A DNA stretch of 64,000 nt from CALKXV01 sp965228905 (GTDB lineage: Bacteria; Pseudomonadota; Alphaproteobacteria; Rhodobacterales; Rhodobacteraceae). The stretch covers positions 62,001-126,000 of the forward strand of contig CBDDII010000002.1 of assembly GCA_965228905.1 (NCBI GenBank), written 5' to 3'. The notes beneath the pieces were generated by a model. The model made no database searches. It saw only the letters and a list, made by a program, of their open reading frames with translations, and had not been told where the DNA came from. Numbering within the stretch: position 1 is the stretch's first letter; each line of letters begins with the position of its first letter. The translations under genes and the position numbers were made by a program. Of this stretch, positions 41,744-50,038 are shown one piece after another.

Positions 41744-41836
41744 TGGTATGCTCCCGTGGATGTCATGAGCGTTGTTTGATCCATTCGTGAAAATTTCGGA
41801 ATTGCCAGATTTTGAACCTCTGCTATGCATTTTTGT

Positions 41837-42742
41837 ATGAGTGCGTTGGAACAATTGGACTGGTCGCTGGTGCAGGCCTTTCTGGCGGTGGCGGAAAAAG
41901 GATCGCTTTCCGCGGCGGCGCGGCAGCTTGGCCTGACCCAGCCGACGGTGGGGCGGCACATCCAGACGTTGGAAAGCGGGCTTGGCGTGACACTGTTCAA
42001 GCGGCAGGCGCGGGGCATGGCGTTGACGGCGGAGGGGGCCAGCCTGTTGGAACATGCCCGCGCAATGCGCGGCGCGGCAGAGGCGCTGAGCCTTCATGCC
42101 ACGGGCGGGTCAAGCGATCTGGCGGGAAGCGTTCGGATCACGGCGAGCGTGTTTTCGTCGCATCATTACCTGCCCCAGATCATTGCAGACGTGAGAGAGG
42201 CGCACCCGGAAATCGACATCGAGTTGGTCGCATCGGATGAAAGCGAGAACCTGTTGTTCCGCGAAGCCGACATTGCGGTGCGGATGTATCGCCCGACGCA
42301 GTTGGACATGGTGACGGTGCACCTGGGCGATGTGCAACTGGCGATGTTCGCGTCGAAAACCTATTTGCAAAAGCACGGTCGCCCCATGAGCATGGGCGAT
42401 CTGATGGATCATGCGATTGTCGGTTTCGACCGCAGCGAGATGATGATCCGCGAGTTTCGCGATGCGGGGGTCGAGGTTGACCGCGATTTCTTTCCAGTGC
42501 GGTGTGACAATCAGACGGTGGTGTGGGAATTGGTGCGGGCCGGGTGCGGGTTGGGCTTTGCGCCCGACTTCGTTGGTTCCGAGGATCCGACGCTTGAGCG
42601 GATCGAGATCGACCTGCCCATTCCCACGCTGCCTGTCTGGTTGACCGCCCACGAGGCGGTACGGCGCAACCCGCGCGTCGATGCGGTCTGGCAGGTGCTG
42701 GCGCGGCGGTTGGCCGACACATGCGATCCACCGGTCGCTTGA
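41837..42742 (+). CDS. LysR-family transcriptional regulator
   Basis: A 301-residue regulator. Residues 1-60 are the winged helix-turn-helix (DWSLVQAFLAVAEKGSLSAA, ARQLGLTQPTVGRHIQTLE); 90-290 are the periplasmic-binding-like effector domain (SVRITASVFSSHHYLPQIIADVRE-type start). ATG 41837 (MSALEQLDW) is preferred over 41825. Its probable target is the divergent SDR gene; the 93-base region between contains AAAATTTCGGAATTGCC-like dyads typical of LysR sites. Confidence 0.9.
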   Translation: MSALEQLDWSLVQAFLAVAEKGSLSAAARQLGLTQPTVGRHIQTLESGLGVTLFKRQARGMALTAEGASLLEHARAMRGAAEALSLHATGGSSDLAGSVRITASVFSSHHYLPQIIADVREAHPEIDIELVASDESENLLFREADIAVRMYRPTQLDMVTVHLGDVQLAMFASKTYLQKHGRPMSMGDLMDHAIVGFDRSEMMIREFRDAGVEVDRDFFPVRCDNQTVVWELVRAGCGLGFAPDFVGSEDPTLERIEIDLPIPTLPVWLTAHEAVRRNPRVDAVWQVLARRLADTCDPPVA

Positions 42743-42796
42743 CGCCGGATCCCCGCCGCGCTAGGCCCGGCGAGACATATTCCGGAGAGTTTCGAC

Positions 42797-43903
42797 ATGA
42801 GCAACCCCTCGCTTCTTATCCTGCCCGGCGACGGCATTGGCCCCGAAGTTATGACCGAAGTCAGGAAGGTCATCGGCTGGTTCGGCGACAACCGTGGTCT
42901 GGCCTTTGACGTGAGCGAGGATCTTGTGGGTGGCGCGGCCTATGACGCGCATGGGACGCCGCTGACCGACGAGACGATGGAGAAGGCGCAAGAGGTTGAT
43001 GCCGTCCTTTTGGGTGCCGTTGGCGGGCCGAAGTACGACGTTCTGGATTTCAGCGTGAAGCCCGAGCGGGGGCTTTTGCGGCTGCGGAAGGAAATGGACC
43101 TTTATGCCAACCTGCGCCCGGCCCAGTGTTTCGACGCGCTGGCCGAGTTTTCTTCGCTGAAAGCGGACGTGGTTGGTGGCCTCGACATCATGATCATCCG
43201 CGAGTTGACCAGCGGTGTCTATTTCGGCGAACCGCGCGGCATCATCAACGAAGGCAACGAGCGGGTCGGGATCAACACGCAGCGTTACACGGAAAGCGAA
43301 ATCGCGCGGGTTGCGCGGTCGGCGTTCGAACTGGCAAGGAAGCGCGACAACCGCGTCTGCTCGATGGAGAAGGCCAACGTGATGGAATCCGGCGTGCTGT
43401 GGCGCGACGTGGTGACCGAGGTGCATCAGGCGGAATATTCCGATGTCGAGCTTTCGCACATGTACGCCGATGCGGGCGCGATGCAGTTGACCCGCTGGCC
43501 CAAGCAGTTCGACGTGATCGTCACCGACAACCTGTTCGGCGATCTTCTGTCCGACCTTGCCGCGATGCTGACCGGTTCGCTTGGCATGTTGCCCAGTGCG
43601 TCCTTGGGCGCGCCGATGGCGAACGGTCGTCCGAAGGCGCTTTACGAGCCGGTGCATGGTTCGGCGCCCGATATCGCGGGTACGGGCAAGGCGAACCCGA
43701 TTGCCTGTATCCTGAGTTTCGCGATGGCGCTGCGCTATTCCTTCGACAAGGGCGAAGAGGCGACGCGGCTGGAAGAGGCGGTGAATGCGGTTCTGGCCGA
43801 TGGTCTGCGCACCGCCGATCTGTTGGGTCAGGAGGGTGTCGAGCCGGTCTCGACCTCGGAAATGGGTGACGCGATTGTCGCCAAGCTGAGCGCAAGCCTC
43901 TGA
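42797..43903 (+). CDS. leuB: 3-isopropylmalate dehydrogenase
   Basis: NAD-dependent oxidative decarboxylation of 3-isopropylmalate. The 368 residues contain LPGDGIGPEVMTEV, LLRLRKEMDLYANLRP, and the substrate/metal segment DVIVTDNLFGDLLSDLAAM with GSAPDIAGTGKANP. It is 4 kb after leuD, separated by five unrelated genes, so the leucine genes are transcribed as separate units. The ATG follows CCGGAGAGTTTCGAC. A transporter gene follows after 20 bases. Confidence 0.97.
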   Translation: MSNPSLLILPGDGIGPEVMTEVRKVIGWFGDNRGLAFDVSEDLVGGAAYDAHGTPLTDETMEKAQEVDAVLLGAVGGPKYDVLDFSVKPERGLLRLRKEMDLYANLRPAQCFDALAEFSSLKADVVGGLDIMIIRELTSGVYFGEPRGIINEGNERVGINTQRYTESEIARVARSAFELARKRDNRVCSMEKANVMESGVLWRDVVTEVHQAEYSDVELSHMYADAGAMQLTRWPKQFDVIVTDNLFGDLLSDLAAMLTGSLGMLPSASLGAPMANGRPKALYEPVHGSAPDIAGTGKANPIACILSFAMALRYSFDKGEEATRLEEAVNAVLADGLRTADLLGQEGVEPVSTSEMGDAIVAKLSASL

Positions 43904-43923
43904 GCGAAACAGGCGGCACCACC

Positions 43924-44907
43924 TTGAAGGGCGTGTTGTTCGCCCTTGGCGGTTTTGCGGCCTTTTCGACCCATGATGTCGTCATCAAGTTCCTTGGCGA
44001 AAGCTATTCGCCGTTCCAGATCCTGTTTTTCAGTGTTCTGCTGAGTTTCCCTTTCGCGACACTTTTGTTGATGAGCGACAAGGAGGAAGACACGCTGCGC
44101 CCGAAGAATCCGGGTTGGGTGGCTGCGCGGACGCTGGCGGGATCGGTGACCGGGGCGGCGGCATTCTATGCCTTTTCGGTGCTGCCCTTGGCGCAGGTCT
44201 ATGCGTTTATCTTTGCGGCACCGATGCTGATTACCGTGCTTTCGATCCCGATTCTGGGCGAAAAGGTGGGGGTGCATCGTTGGGCCGCCGTTGTTCTGGG
44301 GTTGATCGGCGTGCTGATCGTGTTGCGCCCCGGTGCCGAACCCTTGACGCTTGGCCATGTCGCCGGGCTGTTGGCGGCGGCGGGCAGCGCGGTTGTCTCG
44401 GTGATCACGCGAAAGGTGGGCAAGGAGGAACGGTCTGCGGTTCTGATGCTTTATCCGATGATGGCGAACATCGTGTTGATGGGGTTGATATTGCCCTTTG
44501 TCTATAAGCCCCTCCCGCTGGAGCACCTGGGGTATCTGGCGGTGATGTCCTTTCTGGGGTTCTGCGGCGGCATGTGCATCATCCTTGCCTATCGCGCGGC
44601 AGATGCGGCGATGATCGCGCCGATGCAATACAGCCAGATCATCTGGGGCGCGGGTTTCGGGTTCGTCGTGTTTTCCGAGGTGCCGGACCGTTACACCTGG
44701 ATCGGGGCAGGGGTCATCATCTTTGCCGGTCTTTATGTGGTGGTGCGCGAAAGCCTTGGCGGGCGTTCGACCAACACTCCGGTGCTTCAGACCCGCAGCC
44801 GACCCGGTGCCGCATCTTCGCCCAACATCGGCGCGATGCTTCACGCCCGCGCGGCGCGTGTGCTGCCGGGTCACGAAGCCCTTGCAAAATCCAGAGAAGA
44901 GCAGTAA
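43924..44907 (+). CDS. DMT/EamA-family transporter
   Basis: A 327-residue inner-membrane protein with two EamA repeats of five helices each (for example ILFFSVLLSFPFATLLLM, AAAFYAFSVLPLAQVYAFIF, AAVVLGLIGVLIVLRPG, YAVMSFLGFCGGMCIILAY-type segments). The N-terminus is KGVLFALGGFAAFSTHDV and the start is TTG 43924 with AGGCGG before. The C-terminal 50 residues are hydrophilic. Substrate unknown; EamA proteins export metabolites, and location after leuB might suggest amino-acid-related compounds. A tRNA gene follows 14 bases later. Confidence 0.85.
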   Translation: MKGVLFALGGFAAFSTHDVVIKFLGESYSPFQILFFSVLLSFPFATLLLMSDKEEDTLRPKNPGWVAARTLAGSVTGAAAFYAFSVLPLAQVYAFIFAAPMLITVLSIPILGEKVGVHRWAAVVLGLIGVLIVLRPGAEPLTLGHVAGLLAAAGSAVVSVITRKVGKEERSAVLMLYPMMANIVLMGLILPFVYKPLPLEHLGYLAVMSFLGFCGGMCIILAYRAADAAMIAPMQYSQIIWGAGFGFVVFSEVPDRYTWIGAGVIIFAGLYVVVRESLGGRSTNTPVLQTRSRPGAASSPNIGAMLHARAARVLPGHEALAKSREEQ

Positions 44908-44921
44908 TCGGGCGGCTCGGT

Positions 44922-44998
44922 CGGAGTGTAGCTCAGCCTGGTAGAGCACTGTCTTCGGGAGGCAGGGGTCGGAGGTTCGAATCCTCTCACTCCGACCA
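44922..44998 (+). tRNA. tRNA-Pro (CGG)
   Basis: A 77-base tRNA. Acceptor stem CGGAGTG (44922-44928) pairs with CACTCCG (44988-44994), followed by A and encoded CCA. The anticodon loop TTCGGGA has CGG at 44956-44958. D-arm AGCTC...GAGC and T-arm GGAGGTTCGAATCCTC are normal. It reads CCG codons, common in this high-G+C genome. Confidence 0.97.
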
Positions 44999-45008
44999 AT
45001 AAAATAGG

Positions 45009-45030
45009 GGCCCTTTCGGGGGCCTTTTTT
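45009..45030 (+). terminator. Terminator between tRNA and VOC gene
   Basis: GGCCC, 6-base loop, GGGCC at 45020-45024, then six T. The flanking A/T runs allow it to act for both convergent transcripts. Confidence 0.75.
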
Positions 45031-45035
45031 GTTGG

Positions 45036-45410
45036 CTAGGTCGCGTCGTAGCTGCTGACCTCGATCAGGTTGCCGTCAGGATCGTTGAAATAGACCGAGG
45101 TGATCGGACCTCGCGCGCCGGTCTTGGCGACGGGGCCTTCGACGACGGGGACGCCTTCGGCGATCAGGCGTGCGATCACCGTTTCGGGCGGTTCGTTGGT
45201 CAGAAGACAGATGTCGCCGGAACCGATGCCGGCATGGTTTCGGGTCTCCTGGCCCAGGCTTTGCAGGTTGATCTTTTGCGCACCGACCTGAAGCGCCTTG
45301 CGGCCCCCGGCGAAGGTCACGGTCTCAAGGCCGAGGACGCGCTTGTAGAAGGCGGCAGCGCGGTCGATGTCGCGGACGGTCAGAACGACGTGGTCGATGG
45401 CTTCGATCAT
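45036..45410 (-). CDS. VOC-family protein (glyoxalase/dioxygenase fold)
   Basis: A 124-residue metalloprotein with the vicinal-oxygen-chelate fold: IDHVVLTVRDIDRAAAFYKRVLGLE (first module with the His ligand), QVGAQKINLQ, HAGIGSGDICL (second ligand) and SVYFNDPDGNLIEVSSY (third, glutamate). The pattern is like small glyoxalase/fosfomycin-resistance proteins, but substrate is not determinable. ATG 45410 is chosen; the longer frame is antisense to the next gene. It diverges from the Gfo/Idh/MocA gene. Confidence 0.85.
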   Translation of the reverse strand: MIEAIDHVVLTVRDIDRAAAFYKRVLGLETVTFAGGRKALQVGAQKINLQSLGQETRNHAGIGSGDICLLTNEPPETVIARLIAEGVPVVEGPVAKTGARGPITSVYFNDPDGNLIEVSSYDAT

Positions 45411-45500
45411 TTCCCCATGATGTTGTTTGACACGAAAGTTGCAAGGGTGCTTGCAAAGCGTGCCTGCGCGTCGGATGTTTGATGCGAAAGGAACCCCAAC

Positions 45501-46577
45501 ATGAAGAAGATCAGATATGCCATCGTCGGTGCGGGCTGGATCAGCCAGGAGGCGTTCATGCCGGCCGTTGCCGGTACGGGCAATTCGGAAATGACGGCGA
45601 TCGTGACAGGCAACGAAGCTGTCCGAAATGACCTGGCGGCGTTCTATGGCATCGAGACGACCTGTGGCTACGATGGATATGACGCGCTGTTGCAGGGCGA
45701 TACGGTGGATGCGGTTTACGTGGCCCTGCCGAATTCGCAACATGCCGATTTTGCGATCCGTGCGATGAAGGCGGGCAAGCACGCGATTGTCGAAAAGCCC
45801 CTGGCGATCTCGGCCGAAGAGTGCGAGGCGATGATTGGGGCAGCAGAGGAAAACGGGGTTTTCCTTATGACGGCCTATCGGCTGCATTGCGAGCCGGTGA
45901 CGGTGGACATCCTGACCCGGTTGCGCAACGGCGAGATCGGCGAGGTCAAGCATTTCACATCGACCTTCGGCTACCAGTCCGCCGCAACAAACCACCGTCT
46001 GCGGGGCGAGCATTGGGGCGGGCCTTTGCAAGACATTGGCGTCTATTGCCTGAATGCCGCGCGGCAGGTGATGCAGGCCGAACCGATCGAAGCCCAGGCC
46101 ATTCGCGTGAACGGCAACGGCGATCCCCGGTTCGAGGAAGTTGAAAGTACGATTGCCGTGACCTTGAAGTTCCCCGGTGATCGCGTGGCGCAATTCGTCG
46201 CCAGTTTCGAGGTCGGCTCGACCGATACCTATACCATTTTGGGTAGCGAGGGTGTGATCCAGGTCGACAAGGCTTTCCAGTTCCAGACAACGCCCGAGGC
46301 CCGGATCATGACTGAGCAGGGAGTCGAGGAACTTCCGGTTGTCGATAGCGACCATTTTGCGGATCAGATCGCCTATTTTTCGGATTGCATTCTTGGCGGT
46401 GAGGCTCCGGCACCGGATGGTGTCGAGGGCATGGCGGATGTCGTTGCGATGCTTGCCATCGAAGAGGCGGCAAGGACGGGACACTCTCAAAAGATCGACG
46501 CGCCAACGCCTGCGAAACGTCCCGGTGCGGATACGGTTCGGACCGTGGCAAGGACCGACCGGCGGCTTGTGTTCTAG
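45501..46577 (+). CDS. Gfo/Idh/MocA-family oxidoreductase
   Basis: A 358-residue NAD(P)-dependent dehydrogenase. The Rossmann start is YAIVGAGWISQEAFMPAV; the family motif EKPLAIS (about residue 97) supplies the catalytic Lys; QDIGVYCLNAARQVM gives the His/Tyr-like region. Usual substrates are sugars, inositols or cyclic compounds; not identifiable here. Its stop overlaps the convergent HpcH gene by 4 bases. Confidence 0.88.
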   Translation: MKKIRYAIVGAGWISQEAFMPAVAGTGNSEMTAIVTGNEAVRNDLAAFYGIETTCGYDGYDALLQGDTVDAVYVALPNSQHADFAIRAMKAGKHAIVEKPLAISAEECEAMIGAAEENGVFLMTAYRLHCEPVTVDILTRLRNGEIGEVKHFTSTFGYQSAATNHRLRGEHWGGPLQDIGVYCLNAARQVMQAEPIEAQAIRVNGNGDPRFEEVESTIAVTLKFPGDRVAQFVASFEVGSTDTYTILGSEGVIQVDKAFQFQTTPEARIMTEQGVEELPVVDSDHFADQIAYFSDCILGGEAPAPDGVEGMADVVAMLAIEEAARTGHSQKIDAPTPAKRPGADTVRTVARTDRRLVF

Positions 46578-47380
46578 TAGGCGCCGAGGTCGCCCGTTTC
46601 GCCGGTCGATCCGGTGAGGCTGCGGAACCGCTCGACCGTGGCGCTGGCGGCGCTGGCCATGAAGCGGACGTCGTTCAGGATCGTCACCATGTCATAGCCC
46701 CATTCGATGCCGCGCGCGGCATAATCAGCGCTGCCGCAGTGCAGCGCGGCGTGGATGCTGGCGTCTTTCGCGACACGGGCGATGCGCTGTTGCAACTCGA
46801 TCATCTCGGGTTCTTCACGGTCGAAACCCGGGGCGAGAGCACCGTTTGAAACGCCGAGGCTGAGGTCGGCGGGGCCTACATAGAGGCCGTCGATGCCGGG
46901 TGTCGCGGCGATATCTTCCATCTGCGCCACGCCTTCGGCGGTTTCGATCATGGCGAAGGCAAGGATATTGGCGTTTGCCGCCTCGGTTGAATAGCCCGGT
47001 TCGGCAAAGGCGGCGCGTGTCGGGCCGAAGCTGCGCTGGCCAAGGGGGGGATAGCGGAGGTAGCTGACGAATTCGGCGGCCTGTTCGGCGGAGTTGATCA
47101 TCGGGCAGATGATGCCCGTCGCCCCGGCATCGAGGTACTTCATGATGATCCCCGGTTCGAGCCAGGGCACACGGGCGATCAGCGTCTTGCCGGATGCGCG
47201 CATGGCCTGAAGCATCGGCAGTGCGTCGGAATAGGCAAGTGCGCCGTGCTGGCCGTCGATGGTGATGGAATCAAAGCCCTGTGCGGCCATGATCTCGGCG
47301 GAAAACGGGTTTCCAATGGAGCACCATCCGTTCACCACGCAATCGCCGCGCGCCCAGATTTCCTTTAGCGAATTTTTCAT
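46574..47380 (-). CDS. HpcH/HpaI-family aldolase
   Basis: A 268-residue metal-dependent class II aldolase of the 2-oxo-acid type. Motifs: WCSIGNPFSAEIMAAQGFD, TIDGQHGALAYSDAL (catalytic His), ARVPWLEP, DAGATGIICPMI and YVGPADLSLGVS. Such enzymes cleave 4-hydroxy-2-oxo acids to pyruvate plus an aldehyde. ATG 47380 with GGGGGGACC before is preferred over 47437. The next upstream gene on this strand is a small membrane protein 94 bases away. Confidence 0.88.
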   Translation of the reverse strand: MKNSLKEIWARGDCVVNGWCSIGNPFSAEIMAAQGFDSITIDGQHGALAYSDALPMLQAMRASGKTLIARVPWLEPGIIMKYLDAGATGIICPMINSAEQAAEFVSYLRYPPLGQRSFGPTRAAFAEPGYSTEAANANILAFAMIETAEGVAQMEDIAATPGIDGLYVGPADLSLGVSNGALAPGFDREEPEMIELQQRIARVAKDASIHAALHCGSADYAARGIEWGYDMVTILNDVRFMASAASATVERFRSLTGSTGETGDLGAY

Positions 47381-47473
47381 GGTCCCCCCGTCTGATCGTC
47401 CGGGCGCCATAATGGCAGGCCCGCCCGTTCCCGACAATCGGGTGCGCCAGGTGAAACATGCCGGTGGAGGGGA

Positions 47474-47641
47474 TTAGTCTTTTGCCAGGCCCAGTTTGAA
47501 GCTGAGCGCCAACAGGAAAACCGCGCCGAAAACGGAATATGCGGCAAGCGCCTGAGTTGTGTCAAAGCCGTTGAGGGCAGTGACAAAAAGCGAACCGAGC
47601 AATGCAATCGGCATGCTGAAGATGATCGTCCCTAGTGCCAT
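47474..47641 (-). CDS. Small membrane protein
   Basis: A 55-residue protein (MALGTIIFSMPIALLGSLFV...) with two hydrophobic helices and a short charged end (KLGLAKD). A GAGG lies 4 bases before ATG 47641 on the minus strand, following CCCCAGGGAC. Positioned between the aldolase and creatininase genes; function unknown. Longer upstream starts give non-membrane text with a cysteine and are not supported. Confidence 0.6.
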   Translation of the reverse strand: MALGTIIFSMPIALLGSLFVTALNGFDTTQALAAYSVFGAVFLLALSFKLGLAKD

Positions 47642-47745
47642 TGAACCTCGTCCCTGGGGGTTACCCCTTGTCCAAATGGTGTGATCCGCCCTGCGGCAAA
47701 CCTCTGTTACCATAAAGATCAGGACACACAAACGTTACAATAGGG

Positions 47746-48543
47746 TTAATGTCCGTCCTGATTTCTGGGCGAGAACTGGCCCAAAGGTGTGTCCTTGACG
47801 GCACGAAGTAGCTGGATGAAGCCCTTTACCTGGTGTTCCGCACTGGCCTTGCCCTTTTCGGCGGTGGCGAGATGGGCTTCGCCGACCGGGCCGGAGGGGT
47901 TGAGATCGGAAGCGATCCAACCATAGGAAACAGGGCCAATCGGGGAAATTGCCGTGGTTTCGGCGGTGGAAATGAAATCCCGCGCTTCGCTCATGTCCAC
48001 GGTTTCGGGGCGGAAGTGCAGCATGAGCGAGGTTTCGCGGTCGCCGCCGTGGATGCCGTAGGCGATCTCGCGTTCGGAAAAGAGCCCGTCGGGCGCGCCG
48101 AAGTTGCCCCATTGGCACTTGATCGCCAGCATCCCCGCTTCGACGCGCAATTCGCGCGACAGGATCGAGTTCAGGTCAAGGTTGCCGCCGTGGCTGTTGA
48201 CGATGACGATCTTCCGGACACCGGCGCGGGCCACGGAGAGGCCGATTTCACGCCAGGCCCGCAAGGCGGTTTCCGCCGTCAGGGTCAATGTGCCGGGGGC
48301 GTGGAGGTGTTCGTTGGATTTGCCGACGGCCTGCACCGGCAGAATGCGGATATCCAGATCCTCGGGGCATTGGCGGCGAAGTTCGTCCAGCATCCCTTCC
48401 GCGATCATCGTATCGACGCCGACCGGCAGGTGGGGACCATGTTGCTCTATGGCAGCCGTGGGCAGGATGGCGATGGTTTGTTCGGGGTCGATGTCTTCGT
48501 ACTCGGTCGTGCGATAATCGGCCCAGTCCAGGCGGCGGGTCAT
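47746..48543 (-). CDS. Creatininase-family amidohydrolase
   Basis: A 265-residue metal hydrolase. Family motifs are EQHGPHLPVGVDT (about residues 33-45, metal ligands), VNSHGGNLDLNS (ligand His) and GIHGGDRETSLML (Glu ligand). Related enzymes open cyclic amides or formamides (creatinine, pyrrolizidine or folate-like precursors); the substrate here is unknown. It is 10 bases after the reductase gene on the same strand, so a three-gene unit 49731-47746 is likely. Confidence 0.86.
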   Translation of the reverse strand: MTRRLDWADYRTTEYEDIDPEQTIAILPTAAIEQHGPHLPVGVDTMIAEGMLDELRRQCPEDLDIRILPVQAVGKSNEHLHAPGTLTLTAETALRAWREIGLSVARAGVRKIVIVNSHGGNLDLNSILSRELRVEAGMLAIKCQWGNFGAPDGLFSEREIAYGIHGGDRETSLMLHFRPETVDMSEARDFISTAETTAISPIGPVSYGWIASDLNPSGPVGEAHLATAEKGKASAEHQVKGFIQLLRAVKDTPLGQFSPRNQDGH

Positions 48544-48553
48544 GGCTTGTCCT

Positions 48554-49150
48554 TCAGTTCAGGAAACGATCCATCTTGCGGGCCACGCGGTCAAGGTGCG
48601 CCTTGCGCGAGGCATCGGTGGAACTGTCCATCAGGTAGTGGGCGGCAAAGGCGGTTTTCAAAGGGCGTTTGCAGAGCAAACCAACGCCACGCATCAGCGT
48701 CCGCTTGCCCGGTGCGCCGACAAGCTGGGTCAGCCACCAGGAGGCACCGCAGGTGGTGAAGACGCCGAGGCGGGTGATGTGGGTGAGGCCGGGCCGGATC
48801 GTTGCGTTTTGTTCGTCGGGCATCAGGAAGGCGACGTCAGGGACAAAGACACGATCCAGCCAGCCCTTCAGGACAGCGGGCAGCCCGTACCACCAGGTGG
48901 GATAGACGAAAATCAGCGTATCGCACCAACGCAGGTCATCGACGTCCTGTTGGACAGGTTGGCAGTTGTCGGGGCAGGTGAGGTAGATTTCGTGTTCGTG
49001 GGCGGTCAGGATCGGATCGAAGGCGCGTGCATAGAGATCGGTCAGCCGGTATTCGGCGCCTTTTGCTTCCAGTTTTTTGACGACCAGATCGCGGACGGCC
49101 GCGGTGAAACTGCTTCCGCGCGGGTGGCAATAGACGACAAGAGCTTTCAT
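48554..49150 (-). CDS. Flavodoxin-fold NAD(P)H oxidoreductase, paralogue 2
   Basis: A 198-residue FMN/FAD quinone- or nitro-reductase-like protein of the Flavodoxin_2 family. ALVVYCHPRGSSFTAAV is the phosphate-binding start; WCDTLIFVYPTWWYGLPAVLKGWLDRVF is the family core; VFTTCGASW follows. ATG 49150 overlaps the TGA of the upstream paralogue (TGATG). It shares about the same plan as the gene upstream, suggesting an old tandem duplication. Confidence 0.85.
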   Translation of the reverse strand: MKALVVYCHPRGSSFTAAVRDLVVKKLEAKGAEYRLTDLYARAFDPILTAHEHEIYLTCPDNCQPVQQDVDDLRWCDTLIFVYPTWWYGLPAVLKGWLDRVFVPDVAFLMPDEQNATIRPGLTHITRLGVFTTCGASWWLTQLVGAPGKRTLMRGVGLLCKRPLKTAFAAHYLMDSSTDASRKAHLDRVARKMDRFLN

Positions 49151-49731
49151 CACAGCGCCTTCATCTCGCGGCCGACCTTTTCAAGGAAAGCGGCCCGTTG
49201 TGCGTCGGTCGCGCGGTTCATGTCGTAAAGGGCGAGGTACTTCATTTTCTCGGGCCGGGTGACGTGCCAGAGCGCGCGGGTGAAATGCTTGCGCGGGGGA
49301 TCGCCCGCGCCGAAGGCTCGCCAGCGGGTGCCGCCGTAGGTGGTGACGGCGGCGAGTTTCCTGATGTGGGTAAGGTTGGGGGCGACCTTGCCATCGACCA
49401 GCTTGAAGGACACGCCGGGCAGAAGAACGCGGTCAAGCCAGCCTTTCAGGATCGCGGGATAGCCGAAATTCCAGACGGGGAAGGAAAGGATCAGTGCCTC
49501 GGCGGCGCGGAGGCGTTCGACGTAGTCGCGCACCGGTTCGATATTGGCTGGCTCGTCGTGATAGTTGCGGCGCTCTTCCTCGGTCAGCACGGGCTGGAAG
49601 CCTTCGGCGTTGAGGTCGCAATCGTCCACGTCCCAGCCGCGATCACTCAGCGTTTCGACGACTTTGGTGTGGAGCGCTGCACCGAAGCTTTCGGGGCAGG
49701 GGTGGGCAAAGAGGACGAGGGCGCGGGTCAT
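49150..49731 (-). CDS. Flavodoxin-fold NAD(P)H oxidoreductase, paralogue 1
   Basis: A 193-residue relative of the following gene. ALVLFAHPCPESFGAAL is the flavin phosphate loop; LILSFPVWNFGYPAILKGWL continues the core; AVTTYGGTRWRA ends it. ATG 49731 gives the proper N-terminus MTRALVLFAHP; the open frame upstream passes through an intergenic repeat and is rejected. First gene of the unit with paralogue 2 and creatininase. Confidence 0.85.
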   Translation of the reverse strand: MTRALVLFAHPCPESFGAALHTKVVETLSDRGWDVDDCDLNAEGFQPVLTEEERRNYHDEPANIEPVRDYVERLRAAEALILSFPVWNFGYPAILKGWLDRVLLPGVSFKLVDGKVAPNLTHIRKLAAVTTYGGTRWRAFGAGDPPRKHFTRALWHVTRPEKMKYLALYDMNRATDAQRAAFLEKVGREMKAL

Positions 49732-49770
49732 GACTGACTCACAAACGTTTCCGCTTGTGTCGCGGGCAGG

Positions 49771-50006
49771 AGCCTCCGGCGGGAGTATTTTTGACAGGAT
49801 GAGGGGTGCGGGTAGGACTTCATTAACTTTGCCGCCCCATTGAGGGAGACGCGGTACAGGCTGGAGAGCCGATGACCGCACAGGGTGATGGGTCCGTTGT
49901 GAGCCACGCCAACCCCGGTTCGGTGCGCGGCATCGGGCCGGGGATTTCTTTTTCCATCATCCTGTCGGAAATACTCCGGGGGAGCGTGAGGGGGCAGCGC
50001 CCCCTC
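49771..50006. repeat. Facing pair of intergenic repeats
   Basis: GAGTATTTTTGACAGGATGA at 49783-49802 is inverted at 49957-49976 (18 of 20 bases identical), about 154 bases apart. The outer edges carry GCCTCCGGCGGGAG (left) and GGGGGAG plus a perfect GAGGGGGC-AGC-GCCCCCTC hairpin at 49988-50006 (right). The right part matches the repeat at 2041-2087. The enclosed stretch has CCCCGG...CCGGGG at about 49914-49942. No gene is supported between 49732 and 50038. Confidence 0.65.
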
Positions 50007-50038
50007 GCATTGGGCGACGCCGGAGGCGGCGCAAGACC

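Noticed and set aside
49872..49945. AGGGTGATGG considered as part of a fluoride-type riboswitch
   Set aside because: The rest of the consensus is missing and no fluoride gene is nearby.
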